DNA of 15,380 bases from an uncultured Muribaculaceae bacterium (GTDB lineage Bacteria > Bacteroidota > Bacteroidia > Bacteroidales > Muribaculaceae). The position numbers and the translations under genes were made by a program. This document shows, one piece after another, positions 1 to 7,418 of this stretch. The notes under the pieces were generated by a model. It had not been told where the DNA came from, did no database searches, and saw only the letters and a list, made by a program, of their open reading frames with translations. The stretch spans positions 1-15,380 of the forward strand of contig CANRZQ010000033.1 in the NCBI GenBank assembly GCA_947644475.1. Direction: 5' to 3'. How positions within the stretch are numbered: position 1 is the stretch's first letter; each line of letters starts with the position of its first letter.

Positions 1-777
1 ATTTTCATGGTTTTGCAACTTTGCTTCGGGGGCTTCGACAGGCACGGGCACGCCCCATTTGAGGTCGCGCGACACGGCGCGTGGCTGAAGGCCGAGGTCG
101 AGCCACGACTTGCACTGGCCGTAGACGTTCGGCTTCCATTCCTTATGCCCTTCGAGAATCCACTCGCGGAGGGCTCCTTCATAGCGGTCGAGGGGAAGGA
201 ACCAGTGGGAGGTTTCCTTCAAGGTGACCGGAGCGTTGGTAAGGGCCGAACGGGGGTTGATGAGGTCGGTGGCGTTGAGCGATGTGCCGCATGCCTCGCA
301 CTGGTCGCCGTAGGCGCGCTCGGAGCCGCAGTGGGGGCATGTGCCTATCACATAGCGGTCGGCAAGGAATTCGCCGGCTTCCTCATCGTAGGGCTGCATG
401 GATGTCTGCTGAATGAACTTGCCGTTGTCGTAAAGGTGACGGAAAAATTCCGAGGCAGTGTCGTGGTGTATATCGGATGTGGTACGGGAATATACATCAA
501 AAGATATACCCAATTCCTCAAACGAGTCTTTTATAATTTTATGGTAACGGTCGACTATGTCTTGCGGGGTCACGCCTTCCTTGCGGGCTTTAAGCGTGAT
601 GGGCACACCGTGCTCGTCGCTGCCTCCTATCATCTTCACGTCGCGTCCGCGCAGGCGGAGATATCGGGCGTAGATGTCGGCGGGAACGTATACACCGGCA
701 AGGTGGCCGATGTGGACGGGGCCGTTGGCATAAGGGAGAGCCGTGGTGATTAGCGTGCGTTTATATTTATTTTCCAT
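1..777 (-). CDS. metG: Methionyl-tRNA synthetase, N-terminal part (runs off the window)
   Basis: This enzyme charges tRNA-Met with methionine using ATP in the cytoplasm. The first 259 codons are visible. The Rossmann-fold catalytic domain opens with TTALPYANGPVHIGHLAG, which contains the class I HIGH motif at residues 22-25, followed by GGSDEHG near residues 51-57. A zinc-knuckle pair, CPHC (147-150) and CEAC (160-163), sits in the connecting insertion as in E. coli-type MetRS. The window ends at DLKWGVPVP, before the KMSKS loop, the anticodon-binding domain and any C-terminal tRNA-binding domain. The start is the ATG at 777, 22 nt downstream of a good Bacteroidetes -7 box, and the family normally begins shortly before this LPYANG stretch. 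It is transcribed divergently from the glycine cleavage operon. Identity is very secure. Only the 3' part is missing, because of the window edge. Confidence 0.97.
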   Translation of the reverse strand, partial: MENKYKRTLITTALPYANGPVHIGHLAGVYVPADIYARYLRLRGRDVKMIGGSDEHGVPITLKARKEGVTPQDIVDRYHKIIKDSFEELGISFDVYSRTTSDIHHDTASEFFRHLYDNGKFIQQTSMQPYDEEAGEFLADRYVIGTCPHCGSERAYGDQCEACGTSLNATDLINPRSALTNAPVTLKETSHWFLPLDRYEGALREWILEGHKEWKPNVYGQCKSWLDLGLQPRAVSRDLKWGVPVPVEAPEAKLQNHEN

Positions 778-798
778 TTTTTACTGTTTTTTAATTCG

Positions 799-829
799 CA
801 AAGTTACACATTAATAGTGTATCTTCAAA
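799..829 (-). promoter_or_regulatory. Bacteroidetes-type promoter for metG
   Basis: On the minus strand there is a TTTG (-33 box, complement of 826-829), a 19-nt spacer and TAACTTTG (complement of 799-806), which matches the TAnnTTTG -7 consensus of the Bacteroidetes primary sigma factor. It lies just upstream of the metG ATG at 777, giving a short leader of roughly 15 nt. The box and spacing matches are seen in the sequence. Activity is inferred. Confidence 0.75.
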
Positions 830-895
830 ATCTTTTTTGCATTTCGGAACAATTAATTTTTCATGCCGCACGGTTCACAAAAAAGGCGACGGATG

Positions 896-927
896 TTTGG
901 ATGATTGAAAAAGAATGTTTATTTTTG
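896..927 (+). promoter_or_regulatory. Bacteroidetes-type promoter for the lplA-gcv-lpd operon
   Basis: TTTG at 896-899, a 20-nt spacer and TATTTTTG at 920-927 match the TTTG/TAnnTTTG consensus. A second TATTTTTG at 935-942 lacks a spaced TTTG upstream. The predicted leader before the ATG at 956 is only about 20 nt, so there is no room for a glycine riboswitch. I found no other good promoter in the gaps before gcvT, gcvH or gcvPA, so this one probably drives all six genes. Confidence 0.72.
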
Positions 928-955
928 CGTATCATATTTTTGTGATAAAAGCGAC

Positions 956-1690
956 ATGAAACATGTGATTCTACCAAAAAGCGCGGCCTCGGCCCGGCGA
1001 CGTCTCCCGTTTTATCTTGCCATGGAGGAATGGGTGGCCGGAGCGTTGCCCGAGGGCGAGTATTTTTTCACATGGCGTGTCGCGCCCACGGTAATCTACG
1101 GCCACTGCCAGGATGTGGCCGCGGAAGTGGACATGGCTTACTGCCGCAGCCACGGCATCGAGTTCTACCGCCGCAAGAGCGGAGGCGGATGTGTATATGC
1201 CGACATGGACAATATCATGCTTTCGTATATATGCCCGGGAGCCGACGTGGAGCCAACGTTCGCGCGCTACACCGCCATGGTGGCCGCCGCGCTTCGCGGC
1301 ATGGGCCTCGACGCCGTGCCTTCGGGACGCAATGACGTGGAAATCGGAGGCCGCAAGGTGTCGGGCGGCGCTTTCTACCGGATGTCCAGCCGAAGCATTG
1401 CCCACTCCACAATGCTGTTCGACACCGACATGGAGCATATGTTGCGCGCCATTACCCCCTCGAAAGCCAAACTCGAAAGCCACAAGGTGAAGTCGGTCGA
1501 GGCCCGGATCACCACCATAAGCCCCATGCTGCCGGGGATGACAATTGAAGAGTTCAACCGCAGGCTCATCGCTTCGGTTACCGACTCCGAGATTGTGCTT
1601 TCCGAGGCGCAGGTGGCCGAAATTGAGAAACTGGAACAATTTTATTACCGGCCCGAATGGCTCGGATATGACCCTAAATCAACAACCTAA
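956..1690 (+). CDS. lplA: Lipoate-protein ligase A family protein (glycine cleavage-associated)
   Basis: It probably activates lipoate with ATP and transfers it to the lysine of GcvH. The 244-residue protein matches the BPL/LplA catalytic fold. RRKSGGG at 72-78 is the lipoate/AMP loop, followed by Y-A-D-M-D-N. GRND at 124-127 precedes GGRKVSGGAF with the expected catalytic lysine at 134. H150 heads the HSTMLF strand, and KVKSVEARI lies near 177-185. It is shorter than E. coli LplA (about 338 aa) and ends soon after the catalytic domain, so the C-terminal accessory domain is absent or encoded elsewhere. The usual His in GGGxVxHD is Ala82 here. An in-frame TTG at 905 would start inside the promoter, so the ATG at 956 is preferred. 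It is first in the operon, 16 nt before gcvT, which points to GcvH as substrate. Lipoate scavenging versus octanoyl transfer cannot be settled from sequence alone. Confidence 0.88.
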   Translation: MKHVILPKSAASARRRLPFYLAMEEWVAGALPEGEYFFTWRVAPTVIYGHCQDVAAEVDMAYCRSHGIEFYRRKSGGGCVYADMDNIMLSYICPGADVEPTFARYTAMVAAALRGMGLDAVPSGRNDVEIGGRKVSGGAFYRMSSRSIAHSTMLFDTDMEHMLRAITPSKAKLESHKVKSVEARITTISPMLPGMTIEEFNRRLIASVTDSEIVLSEAQVAEIEKLEQFYYRPEWLGYDPKSTT

Positions 1691-1706
1691 ACAAAATACC
1701 AACACC

Positions 1707-2792
1707 ATGAAAGAAACATGCCTCCATTCCCGCCATGTGGCCCGGGGCGCGCAGATGAGCCCCTTCGGAGGATTCGACATGCCGATACAATATGACGGCA
1801 TAGTGGAAGAACACAACGCGGTACGCCTCCACGTGGGCGTATTCGACGTATCGCATATGGGCGAGGTGCTCATCAGCGGACCCGATGCTGAAAAATACGT
1901 CAACCATATTTTCACCAACGACCTCACGGGTGCGCCCGACCGAACTATCTACTACGGAATGATGCTCTATCCCGAGGGCGGCGTTGTCGACGACCTGCTC
2001 GTGTACAAACGCAACGACCGGGAATTTTTCCTTGTGCCCAACGCTGCCAACATCGACAAGGATGTTGACTGGATGATGAAAAATGCCGAGGGCTTCGACG
2101 TGAAAATCGACCATCTGAGCGACCGTTACGGCGAACTTGCCGTGCAGGGTCCCGAGTCCGAGGATACGCTGCGCAAGGTGCTGGGCATCGATTGCTCCGA
2201 TTTGACTTTCTACACATTTAAAGACATTGTCTACGAGGGCGAGGACGTGATTGTGAGCCGCACCGGATACACCGGCGAGGACGGCTTTGAAATATACGCC
2301 TCTCACGACCTCACCTGCCGCCTGTGGGACCGGCTTATGGATGCCGGCGTGCAGCCTTGCGGACTGGGATGCCGCGACACGCTCCGTTTTGAGGCCGGAC
2401 TGCCGCTCTACGGCGATGAACTCACCGACGAGGTTACGCCCATCGAGGCCGGCTTCGGCATGTTTGTAAAACTGGACAAGCCCGAGTTCATCGGCAAGGA
2501 AGCATGCGCCCGGCAAAAAGCCGAAGGCGTGACGCGCAAGAACGTCGGCCTCGAACTTCAAGGCAATGCCATCCCGCGCCATGGCTATGAGGTGCTCAAC
2601 GCCGAGGGAGAGAAAATAGGCGAGATTACCACCGGCTACCACTCTATCACCCTCGACAAGAACATAGCAATGGCACTCATCGACGCACGTTACTCAAAAC
2701 TCGGCACCGAGGTGCAGATACGCGTGCGCCGCAAGGTATTCCCCGCCGTAGTGGTAAAAAAACGCTTCTATACACCCAATTACAAAAAATAA
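1707..2792 (+). CDS. gcvT: Glycine cleavage system T protein (aminomethyltransferase)
   Basis: GcvT takes the aminomethyl group from lipoylated GcvH, releases ammonia and makes 5,10-methylene-tetrahydrofolate. The 361-residue length is normal for the family. The N-terminal region has the usual layout: LHSRHVARGAQMSPFGGFDMP, then VSHMGE at 48-53 and TNDLT near 70-74. The GGVVDDLLVYK segment at 91-101 carries the conserved acidic residue corresponding to the catalytic Asp of E. coli GcvT. SRTGYTGEDGFEIY and the C-terminal GCRDTLRFEAGLPLYGDEL, GEITTGYHS motifs of the folate-binding and barrel domains are intact. The ATG at 1707 is chosen because the family starts just before this region; the frame extends further upstream, but into lplA. 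It is 28 nt from gcvH. Nothing is missing, and identity is firm. Confidence 0.97.
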   Translation: MKETCLHSRHVARGAQMSPFGGFDMPIQYDGIVEEHNAVRLHVGVFDVSHMGEVLISGPDAEKYVNHIFTNDLTGAPDRTIYYGMMLYPEGGVVDDLLVYKRNDREFFLVPNAANIDKDVDWMMKNAEGFDVKIDHLSDRYGELAVQGPESEDTLRKVLGIDCSDLTFYTFKDIVYEGEDVIVSRTGYTGEDGFEIYASHDLTCRLWDRLMDAGVQPCGLGCRDTLRFEAGLPLYGDELTDEVTPIEAGFGMFVKLDKPEFIGKEACARQKAEGVTRKNVGLELQGNAIPRHGYEVLNAEGEKIGEITTGYHSITLDKNIAMALIDARYSKLGTEVQIRVRRKVFPAVVVKKRFYTPNYKK

Positions 2793-2820
2793 ATTATCAA
2801 CCGACCAAAAACTTACACCA

Positions 2821-3192
2821 ATGATCAAATACCTCCCTTCCCACGAATATGCCCGCGTTGAGGGCAACGTCGCCTACGTAGGCATCTCTCCTTATGCAGC
2901 CGCCCAACTGGGCAATGTGGTTTACGTCGACATGCCCGAGCAAGGCGATGACGTGACAGCCGGCGAGGATTTCGGCGCCATCGAATCAGTAAAGGCCGCC
3001 TCCGACCTCTTTGCTCCGGTGTCGGGTGCCGTAATCGAAGCCAACGAGGAACTCATCGACAATCCCCGGCTTGTAAACGAGGACCCGCTCAAACACTGGA
3101 TTATCAAAGTGGAAATGACCGACCCTTCCGAACTCGACGCCCTTCTCGACCAGGAAGCATACGACGCTCTCTGCGCCGCCGAGAAACACTAA
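2821..3192 (+). CDS. gcvH: Glycine cleavage system H protein (lipoyl carrier)
   Basis: GcvH is the small lipoyl-domain shuttle that carries the aminomethyl intermediate between GcvP, GcvT and Lpd. At 123 residues it is close to the usual 125-130. HEYARVEG, YVGISPYAAAQLGNVVYVDMPEQG and FGAIESVKAASDLFAPVSG are hallmark segments, and K58 in ESVKAAS is the lipoylation site. The C-terminal segment reads NEDPLKHWIIKVEM, where most H proteins have a glycine-containing DPyGxGWlikI loop. It therefore looks about one residue shorter and lacks the glycines there. The remaining hydrophobic pattern is intact, so I take this as lineage variation and not damage. The ligase for its lipoylation is probably lplA, two genes upstream. 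A repeat-rich 97-nt gap follows before gcvPA. Confidence 0.96.
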   Translation: MIKYLPSHEYARVEGNVAYVGISPYAAAQLGNVVYVDMPEQGDDVTAGEDFGAIESVKAASDLFAPVSGAVIEANEELIDNPRLVNEDPLKHWIIKVEMTDPSELDALLDQEAYDALCAAEKH

Positions 3193-3199
3193 AACGAAC

Positions 3200-3280
3200 T
3201 CGACTTCAATCGACTTATTTCGACATATATCGATTTATATCGACTTATATCGAAATAAGTCGACTTAACTCGCCCTAAAT
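3200..3280 (+). repeat. 10-bp-period TCGA-rich tandem array between gcvH and gcvPA
   Basis: From 3201 to 3280 eight consecutive decamers start with CG or CGA in the same register: CGACTTCAAT, CGACTTATTT, CGACATATAT, CGATTTATAT, CGACTTATAT, CGAAATAAGT, CGACTTAACT, CGCCCTAAAT. The period is exactly 10 bp, close to one turn of the DNA helix, and the last unit is the most degenerate. It fills nearly the whole gap between gcvH and gcvPA. It is not a CRISPR, since there are no spacers. Its role is unknown. Regulation by a phased DNA-binding protein, an RNA hairpin, or slippage-generated filler are all possible. Confidence 0.8.
3210..3263 (+). promoter_or_regulatory. Inverted repeat (hairpin/cruciform potential) inside the decamer array
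   Basis: The left arm TCGACTTATTTCGA (3210-3223) is a perfect reverse complement of TCGAAATAAGTCGA (3250-3263), enclosing 26 nt that themselves contain TATATCGA elements. In mRNA it would form a 14-bp stem within the gcvH-gcvPA gap. There is no T-tract after it, so it is not a standard terminator. It could protect the upstream gcvTH message or tune gcvPA expression. The fold is seen in the sequence; the function is inferred. Confidence 0.55.
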
Positions 3281-3289
3281 CAACTACCT

Positions 3290-4621
3290 ATGCAAAACCA
3301 ATATATGCCCCACACGGCCTCCGACATCGAAAGGATGCTCGCGGCGTGTGGAGCCTCTTCGCTCGACGACCTTTACAGCGACGTGCCCGAGGAGTTGCGG
3401 CTCAACCGCCCCTACAACCTGCCCGAGGCTTGCTCGGAAATGGAGGTGCGCGATTTCTTTGCCGCAATGCGCGCCAAGATGAAGCCCCTCAAATGCTTTG
3501 CCGGGGGCGGCTTCTACGACCACTATACGCCGGCCGCAATTAACTCGATTCTCTCGCGGTCGGAATTCCTCACGGCCTATACCCCCTACCAGCCGGAAAT
3601 CTCGCAAGGCACGCTCCAATATATCTTTGAGTATCAGACCATCATGTCGCGCCTCACCGGCATGGACGTGTCGAACGCGTCGATGTACGACGGCGCCACT
3701 GCCACTGCCGAGGCCATGATGATGACCGTGGCCGCAGCCCGCAAGCGCAACCGTGTGCTTATCTCCGAGACAGTAAACACGGCCGTGGCACAGGTTTGCG
3801 CCACCTACGCCCGCTATCATGGCGTGACTCTCGAAGTGATTCCGCAAGACGGAGGCGTGACCTCCCGCGCGGAATTCGAGATGATGGTCAAGGCCGGCGA
3901 CGTGGCCGGCGTGATTGTGTCACAGCCCAATATGTTCGGAATCGTAGAAGACTACACCGGATGGGCCGATACCTGCCATGCCGCCAAGGCCCTGATGGCC
4001 ATGAACTGCCAGGCAAGCCCGCTGGCCGTGCTACGCACTCCCGGTGAATGGGGAGCCGACATAGCCTGCGGCGACGCGCAGTCGCTGGGCATGCCCCTCA
4101 ACTTCGGCGGCCCCTATCTTGGATATATATGCACCACCAAGGCCCTTATCCGAAAGATGCCCGGCCGAATCGTCGGCGCAACCAAAGACGCCAAGGGCAA
4201 CCGCGTGTTTGTGCTCACCCTTCAAGCCCGCGAGCAGCACATCCGCCGCGAGAAAGCCACATCTAACATCTGCTCCAACCAAGGTCTTATGGCCCTGCAC
4301 ACGGCCGTCTACTGCTCGCTCATGGGGCCGGAAGGCCTGCGGCAGGTAAATGAAATATCGGCGGCAAACGCACACTATCTCGTCGAGCAACTTTGCGTTA
4401 CCGGGAAAATGGAACAGGCATACCCCGACAAGCCTTATCTCAACGAGGCTCTCATGCGTGTGAAGCCGGGCCTTACCGCCACCGCAATAATAGAGGCGGC
4501 CGAAAAAGCCGGAATACTTGCCGGCGTGACAGTTGCCGACGACCTTCTGCTGGTGTGCGCCACTGAAATGCAGACACGCGACGACATCGACCGATATGTC
4601 CAACTTGTAAAATCGCTCTGA
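3290..4621 (+). CDS. gcvPA: Glycine dehydrogenase (decarboxylating) subunit 1
   Basis: This is the alpha subunit of the two-subunit P protein, which pairs with GcvPB to decarboxylate glycine and pass the aminomethyl group to GcvH. The 443-residue length fits the split-P family. The start YMPHTASDIERMLAACGASSLDDLYSDVPEELRL matches the typical YiPHTeeDireML opening, so the ATG at 3290 is well placed. LPEACSEMEV, CFAGGGFYDHY, FLTAYTPYQPEISQGTLQ and the GMDVSNASMYDGATA segment are diagnostic. GDAQSLGMPLNFGGPYLG, the RKMPGRIVGATKDAKG stretch and TSNICSNQGLMAL follow in family order. The PLP lysine is on the partner subunit, so its absence here is normal. GcvPB begins 4 nt after the stop, which suggests coupled translation of the heterodimer. 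The only unusual thing nearby is the repeat array directly upstream. Confidence 0.97.
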   Translation: MQNQYMPHTASDIERMLAACGASSLDDLYSDVPEELRLNRPYNLPEACSEMEVRDFFAAMRAKMKPLKCFAGGGFYDHYTPAAINSILSRSEFLTAYTPYQPEISQGTLQYIFEYQTIMSRLTGMDVSNASMYDGATATAEAMMMTVAAARKRNRVLISETVNTAVAQVCATYARYHGVTLEVIPQDGGVTSRAEFEMMVKAGDVAGVIVSQPNMFGIVEDYTGWADTCHAAKALMAMNCQASPLAVLRTPGEWGADIACGDAQSLGMPLNFGGPYLGYICTTKALIRKMPGRIVGATKDAKGNRVFVLTLQAREQHIRREKATSNICSNQGLMALHTAVYCSLMGPEGLRQVNEISAANAHYLVEQLCVTGKMEQAYPDKPYLNEALMRVKPGLTATAIIEAAEKAGILAGVTVADDLLLVCATEMQTRDDIDRYVQLVKSL

Positions 4622-4625
4622 CACC

Positions 4626-6086
4626 ATGAACAAAGAATTATACGGAACACTGATTTTCGAGTTGTCGCGCCCCGGACGCACCGGCTTCTCCCTTCCCAAA
4701 AAACAGACCGAAGGCGGCGTCGAATCATCCATTCCGGCTGCGCTGCGCCGTGAAAAGACGCTCGACCTCCCCGAGGTGGACGAACCCACGGTGGTGCGCC
4801 ACTATACCAACTCGTCGAACAATAATTTCGGCGTCGACACCGGATTCTATCCTCTGGGGTCGTGCACAATGAAATACAATCCTAAAATCAACGAGGAAAT
4901 TGCCGCCGACGCCACAGTGGCCCGCCTGCATCCCGCCGCTCCCGACTCCACGGTGCAGGGCGCGCTCGAAATATACTGGACGCTGCAACGCGCCCTCTGC
5001 GAGATTGGCGGCATGGCTGAGTTCACGCTAAACCCCTTTGCCGGGGCCCACGGCGAACTCACCGGCCTGATGGTGATACACGCCTACCACGACAGCCGCG
5101 GCGACAGCGCGCGCACCAAGGTGATAGTCCCCGACTCGGCCCACGGCACAAACCCGGCATCGGCCGCCGTATGCGGATATAAGATTGTAGAAGTGAAAAG
5201 CCTGCCCGACGGCACTGTCGACGTCGACGACCTCCGCTCGAAACTCGACGAAAGCGTGGCCGCCGTGATGATGACAAACCCCAACACTGTGGGCATGTTC
5301 GAACGCTCTATTCCTGAAATAGCCGAGGCCGTGCATGCAGCCGGAGCACTGCTCTATTACGACGGAGCCAACCTCAACCCGATGCTCGGCGTGGCGCGCC
5401 CCGGCGACATGGGATTCGACGTGATGCACATCAACCTGCACAAGACTTTCTCCACCCCGCACGGTGGAGGCGGACCGGGCGCAGGCCCCGTGGGCGTACG
5501 CGCAGGCCTGGAAGAATTCCTGCCAAATCCTCGTGTGATGCGCAAGGCCGACGGCTCGTTCGAGGCACGCGACACCGACACGGCTCTCGGACGCATATCC
5601 ATGTGGCTCGGCAACTACACTGTGCTGATGCGCGCGCTTGCCTACATCAAAATACTTGGCGCCGAAGGCCTGGGCATGGCCGGCAAACTTGCCACGCTCA
5701 ACGCCAACTACATAATGCACCGCCTAAAAGACCTCTATCTGCTGCCTATACCCGGCCCGTGCAAGCATGAGTTTGTGTTCGACGGACTCATCGACAAATC
5801 TACGGGCGTGACCACGCTTAATGTGGCCAAACGCCTGCTCGACTTCGGCTTCCACGCCCCCACTATTTACTTCCCGCTGCTCTTCCACGAATCACTTATG
5901 ATCGAGCCCACCGAGACAGAATCGCCTGAGACTCTCGACCGCTTCATCGACGTGATGCGCCAAATAGCACGTGAGGCCGCGGAAGAGCCGCAGACCGTGA
6001 TCGACGCGCCCCACACCACTCCCGTATCGCATCCCGACGATACAGAAGCCGCTTTGCATCCCGTGGTAACATTCGACGAGTTATGA
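4626..6086 (+). CDS. gcvPB: Glycine dehydrogenase (decarboxylating) subunit 2, PLP-bearing
   Basis: This is the beta subunit of the split P protein and carries pyridoxal phosphate. At 486 residues it is of normal length. The N-terminal EKTLDLPEVDEPTVVRHYTNSS and the YPLGSCTMKYNPKINEE motif are typical. FAGAHGELTGLMVI, then DSAHGTNPASAA, precede the PLP site HINLHKTFSTPHGGGGPG, with the Schiff-base lysine at residue 273. The C-terminal domain shows GPCKHEFVFDG and APTIYFPLLFHESLMIEPTETESPETLDRF, ending with PHTTPVSHPDDTEAALHPV as in other members. It starts 4 nt after gcvPA, and its stop overlaps the lpdA start as ATGA. That tight packing fits equimolar production of enzyme subunits. No missing residues were noticed. 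Confidence 0.97.
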   Translation: MNKELYGTLIFELSRPGRTGFSLPKKQTEGGVESSIPAALRREKTLDLPEVDEPTVVRHYTNSSNNNFGVDTGFYPLGSCTMKYNPKINEEIAADATVARLHPAAPDSTVQGALEIYWTLQRALCEIGGMAEFTLNPFAGAHGELTGLMVIHAYHDSRGDSARTKVIVPDSAHGTNPASAAVCGYKIVEVKSLPDGTVDVDDLRSKLDESVAAVMMTNPNTVGMFERSIPEIAEAVHAAGALLYYDGANLNPMLGVARPGDMGFDVMHINLHKTFSTPHGGGGPGAGPVGVRAGLEEFLPNPRVMRKADGSFEARDTDTALGRISMWLGNYTVLMRALAYIKILGAEGLGMAGKLATLNANYIMHRLKDLYLLPIPGPCKHEFVFDGLIDKSTGVTTLNVAKRLLDFGFHAPTIYFPLLFHESLMIEPTETESPETLDRFIDVMRQIAREAAEEPQTVIDAPHTTPVSHPDDTEAALHPVVTFDEL

Positions 6087-7408
6087 GCCGCTTCGACCTT
6101 ATAGTAATCGGCGCCGGCCCGGGTGGCTATGAGATTGCCGCCGAGGAAGCGGCCAAAGGCCGCAGTGTCGCTATTGTGGAGCGCGACAGCCTTGGGGGCA
6201 CCTGCCTCAACCGTGGCTGCATCCCCACCAAATGCCTGTGCGCGTCGGCAGAAACCGTAAACACAGTAAAAAATGCCGCCACTTTTGGCGTCGAGGCCTC
6301 CGTTGCCGGGTTTTCATACCCGGCCGCAGCCGCACGTATGCGTGAGGTTGTCGACGGCCTGCGCCAAGGAGTGGAGTCGCTGCTGTCGGGCTGCACCGTG
6401 ATTCGCGGAGAAGCCCGGCTGACCGGCGCGGGAGAAGTGGCCGTGGGCGACACCACATACTCTGCCGCCAAGATATTGATTGCCACCGGCTCTCGTCCGG
6501 CTTCGCTGGCTGTCGACGGTGCCGACAAGACTTTGTCGTCTGACGATGTGCTTGCCCTCGACGCGCTCCCGGCCTCGGCTGTAATAATCGGCGCAGGCGT
6601 AATCGGCATGGAATTTGCTTCGATACTAAATGCTTTCGGCATCGATGTCACAGTAATAGAATATTGCAAGGAAATCCTGCCTCCGTTCGACCGCGAAGTG
6701 GCCAAACGCTTGCGTTCCATGCTCTCGCGCCGAGGCATAAAAATTATTGTCGGCGCAGCCGTGAAAGCAATAGGCAACGACGGTCATTCGGTCACATATG
6801 CCGGCAAACGCGGCGACGAGACTGTCGAGGCAGAAGCCGTAATCATGGCCGTAGGCCGCCGCCCCGTCCTCCCCGAAGGTCTCGACGCAGCAGGCGTGGA
6901 ACTCACCGAGCGCGGATTCATAAAGGTTGACTCGCGCATGCGCACCACAGCCCAGGGCATCTATGCCGTGGGCGACTGCAACGGCCTATGCATGCTTGCC
7001 CACGCGGCCGCGGCACAGGCACGCGTGGCTCTTGCCGAAGACGGCGAGGCTGTTCCCGATCTCGACGTGATGCCCTCTGCCGTGTTCACCACTCCCGAAC
7101 TGGCCATGGTTGGACTCACCGAAGAGCAGTGCGAGGCCCGAGGCATCGAATACGACGCCCGCAAGTCGCTCTACGCCGCCAACGGCAAGGCACGCGCCAT
7201 GGGCGCAACCGACGGCTTTGTCAAGGTGCTCACCGACCGCTCGCCCGAGCGACGCATCCTGGGCGTGCATATCATCGGAGCACATGCCTCCGATCTCTGT
7301 GCCGAGGCCGCCGCCATTATGGCCACCGACCCTTCGGCGGCACGCGCCAAAGCACGCATCATTCACGGCCACCCCACCCTGTCCGAAGTGCTGGCCGCCG
7401 CCCTCTGA
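6083..7408 (+). CDS. lpdA: Dihydrolipoamide dehydrogenase (glycine cleavage L protein)
   Basis: This FAD flavoprotein reoxidises the dihydrolipoyl arm of GcvH with NAD+. The FAD-binding IGAGPGGYEIA (residues 9-19) leads into GGTCLNRGCIPTK, with the redox disulphide cysteines at 41 and 46. IIGAGVIGMEFASIL near 165-180 is the NAD-binding GxGxxG. YAVGDCNGLCMLAHAAAAQ is the second FAD contact, and HGHPTLSE near the C-terminus holds the His-Glu pair that serves as the catalytic base at the dimer interface. At 441 residues it is somewhat shorter than the usual 460-475, mainly through compact loops, with all catalytic elements present. The ATG overlaps the gcvPB stop by 4 nt (ATGA). A strong terminator lies 39 nt downstream, making it the last operon gene. 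It could also serve 2-oxo acid dehydrogenases, but its position argues for glycine cleavage. Confidence 0.95.
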   Translation: MSRFDLIVIGAGPGGYEIAAEEAAKGRSVAIVERDSLGGTCLNRGCIPTKCLCASAETVNTVKNAATFGVEASVAGFSYPAAAARMREVVDGLRQGVESLLSGCTVIRGEARLTGAGEVAVGDTTYSAAKILIATGSRPASLAVDGADKTLSSDDVLALDALPASAVIIGAGVIGMEFASILNAFGIDVTVIEYCKEILPPFDREVAKRLRSMLSRRGIKIIVGAAVKAIGNDGHSVTYAGKRGDETVEAEAVIMAVGRRPVLPEGLDAAGVELTERGFIKVDSRMRTTAQGIYAVGDCNGLCMLAHAAAAQARVALAEDGEAVPDLDVMPSAVFTTPELAMVGLTEEQCEARGIEYDARKSLYAANGKARAMGATDGFVKVLTDRSPERRILGVHIIGAHASDLCAEAAAIMATDPSAARAKARIIHGHPTLSEVLAAAL

Positions 7409-7418
7409 TTTAATTGCC

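Noticed and set aside
7..753. 248-codon plus-strand frame at the window start
   Set aside because: It is the complement of metG, whose HIGH and zinc-knuckle motifs are on the minus strand.
935..942. Second TATTTTTG box as an alternative operon promoter
   Set aside because: It has no TTTG at the expected 19-21-nt distance upstream, unlike the box at 920-927.
905..955. TTG-initiated 17-residue N-terminal extension of the lipoate ligase
   Set aside because: It overlaps the predicted promoter -7 box, and family alignment favours the ATG at 956.
830..955. Possible glycine riboswitch ahead of the gcv operon
   Set aside because: The predicted leader is only about 20 nt, and no paired glycine-aptamer structure is visible in the gap.
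1674..2642. 322-codon minus-strand frame opposite gcvT
   Set aside because: No family resemblance; GcvT motifs are continuous on the other strand.
3200..3280. CRISPR-like array
   Set aside because: Units are only 10 bp, directly adjacent, with no spacers and no cas genes nearby.
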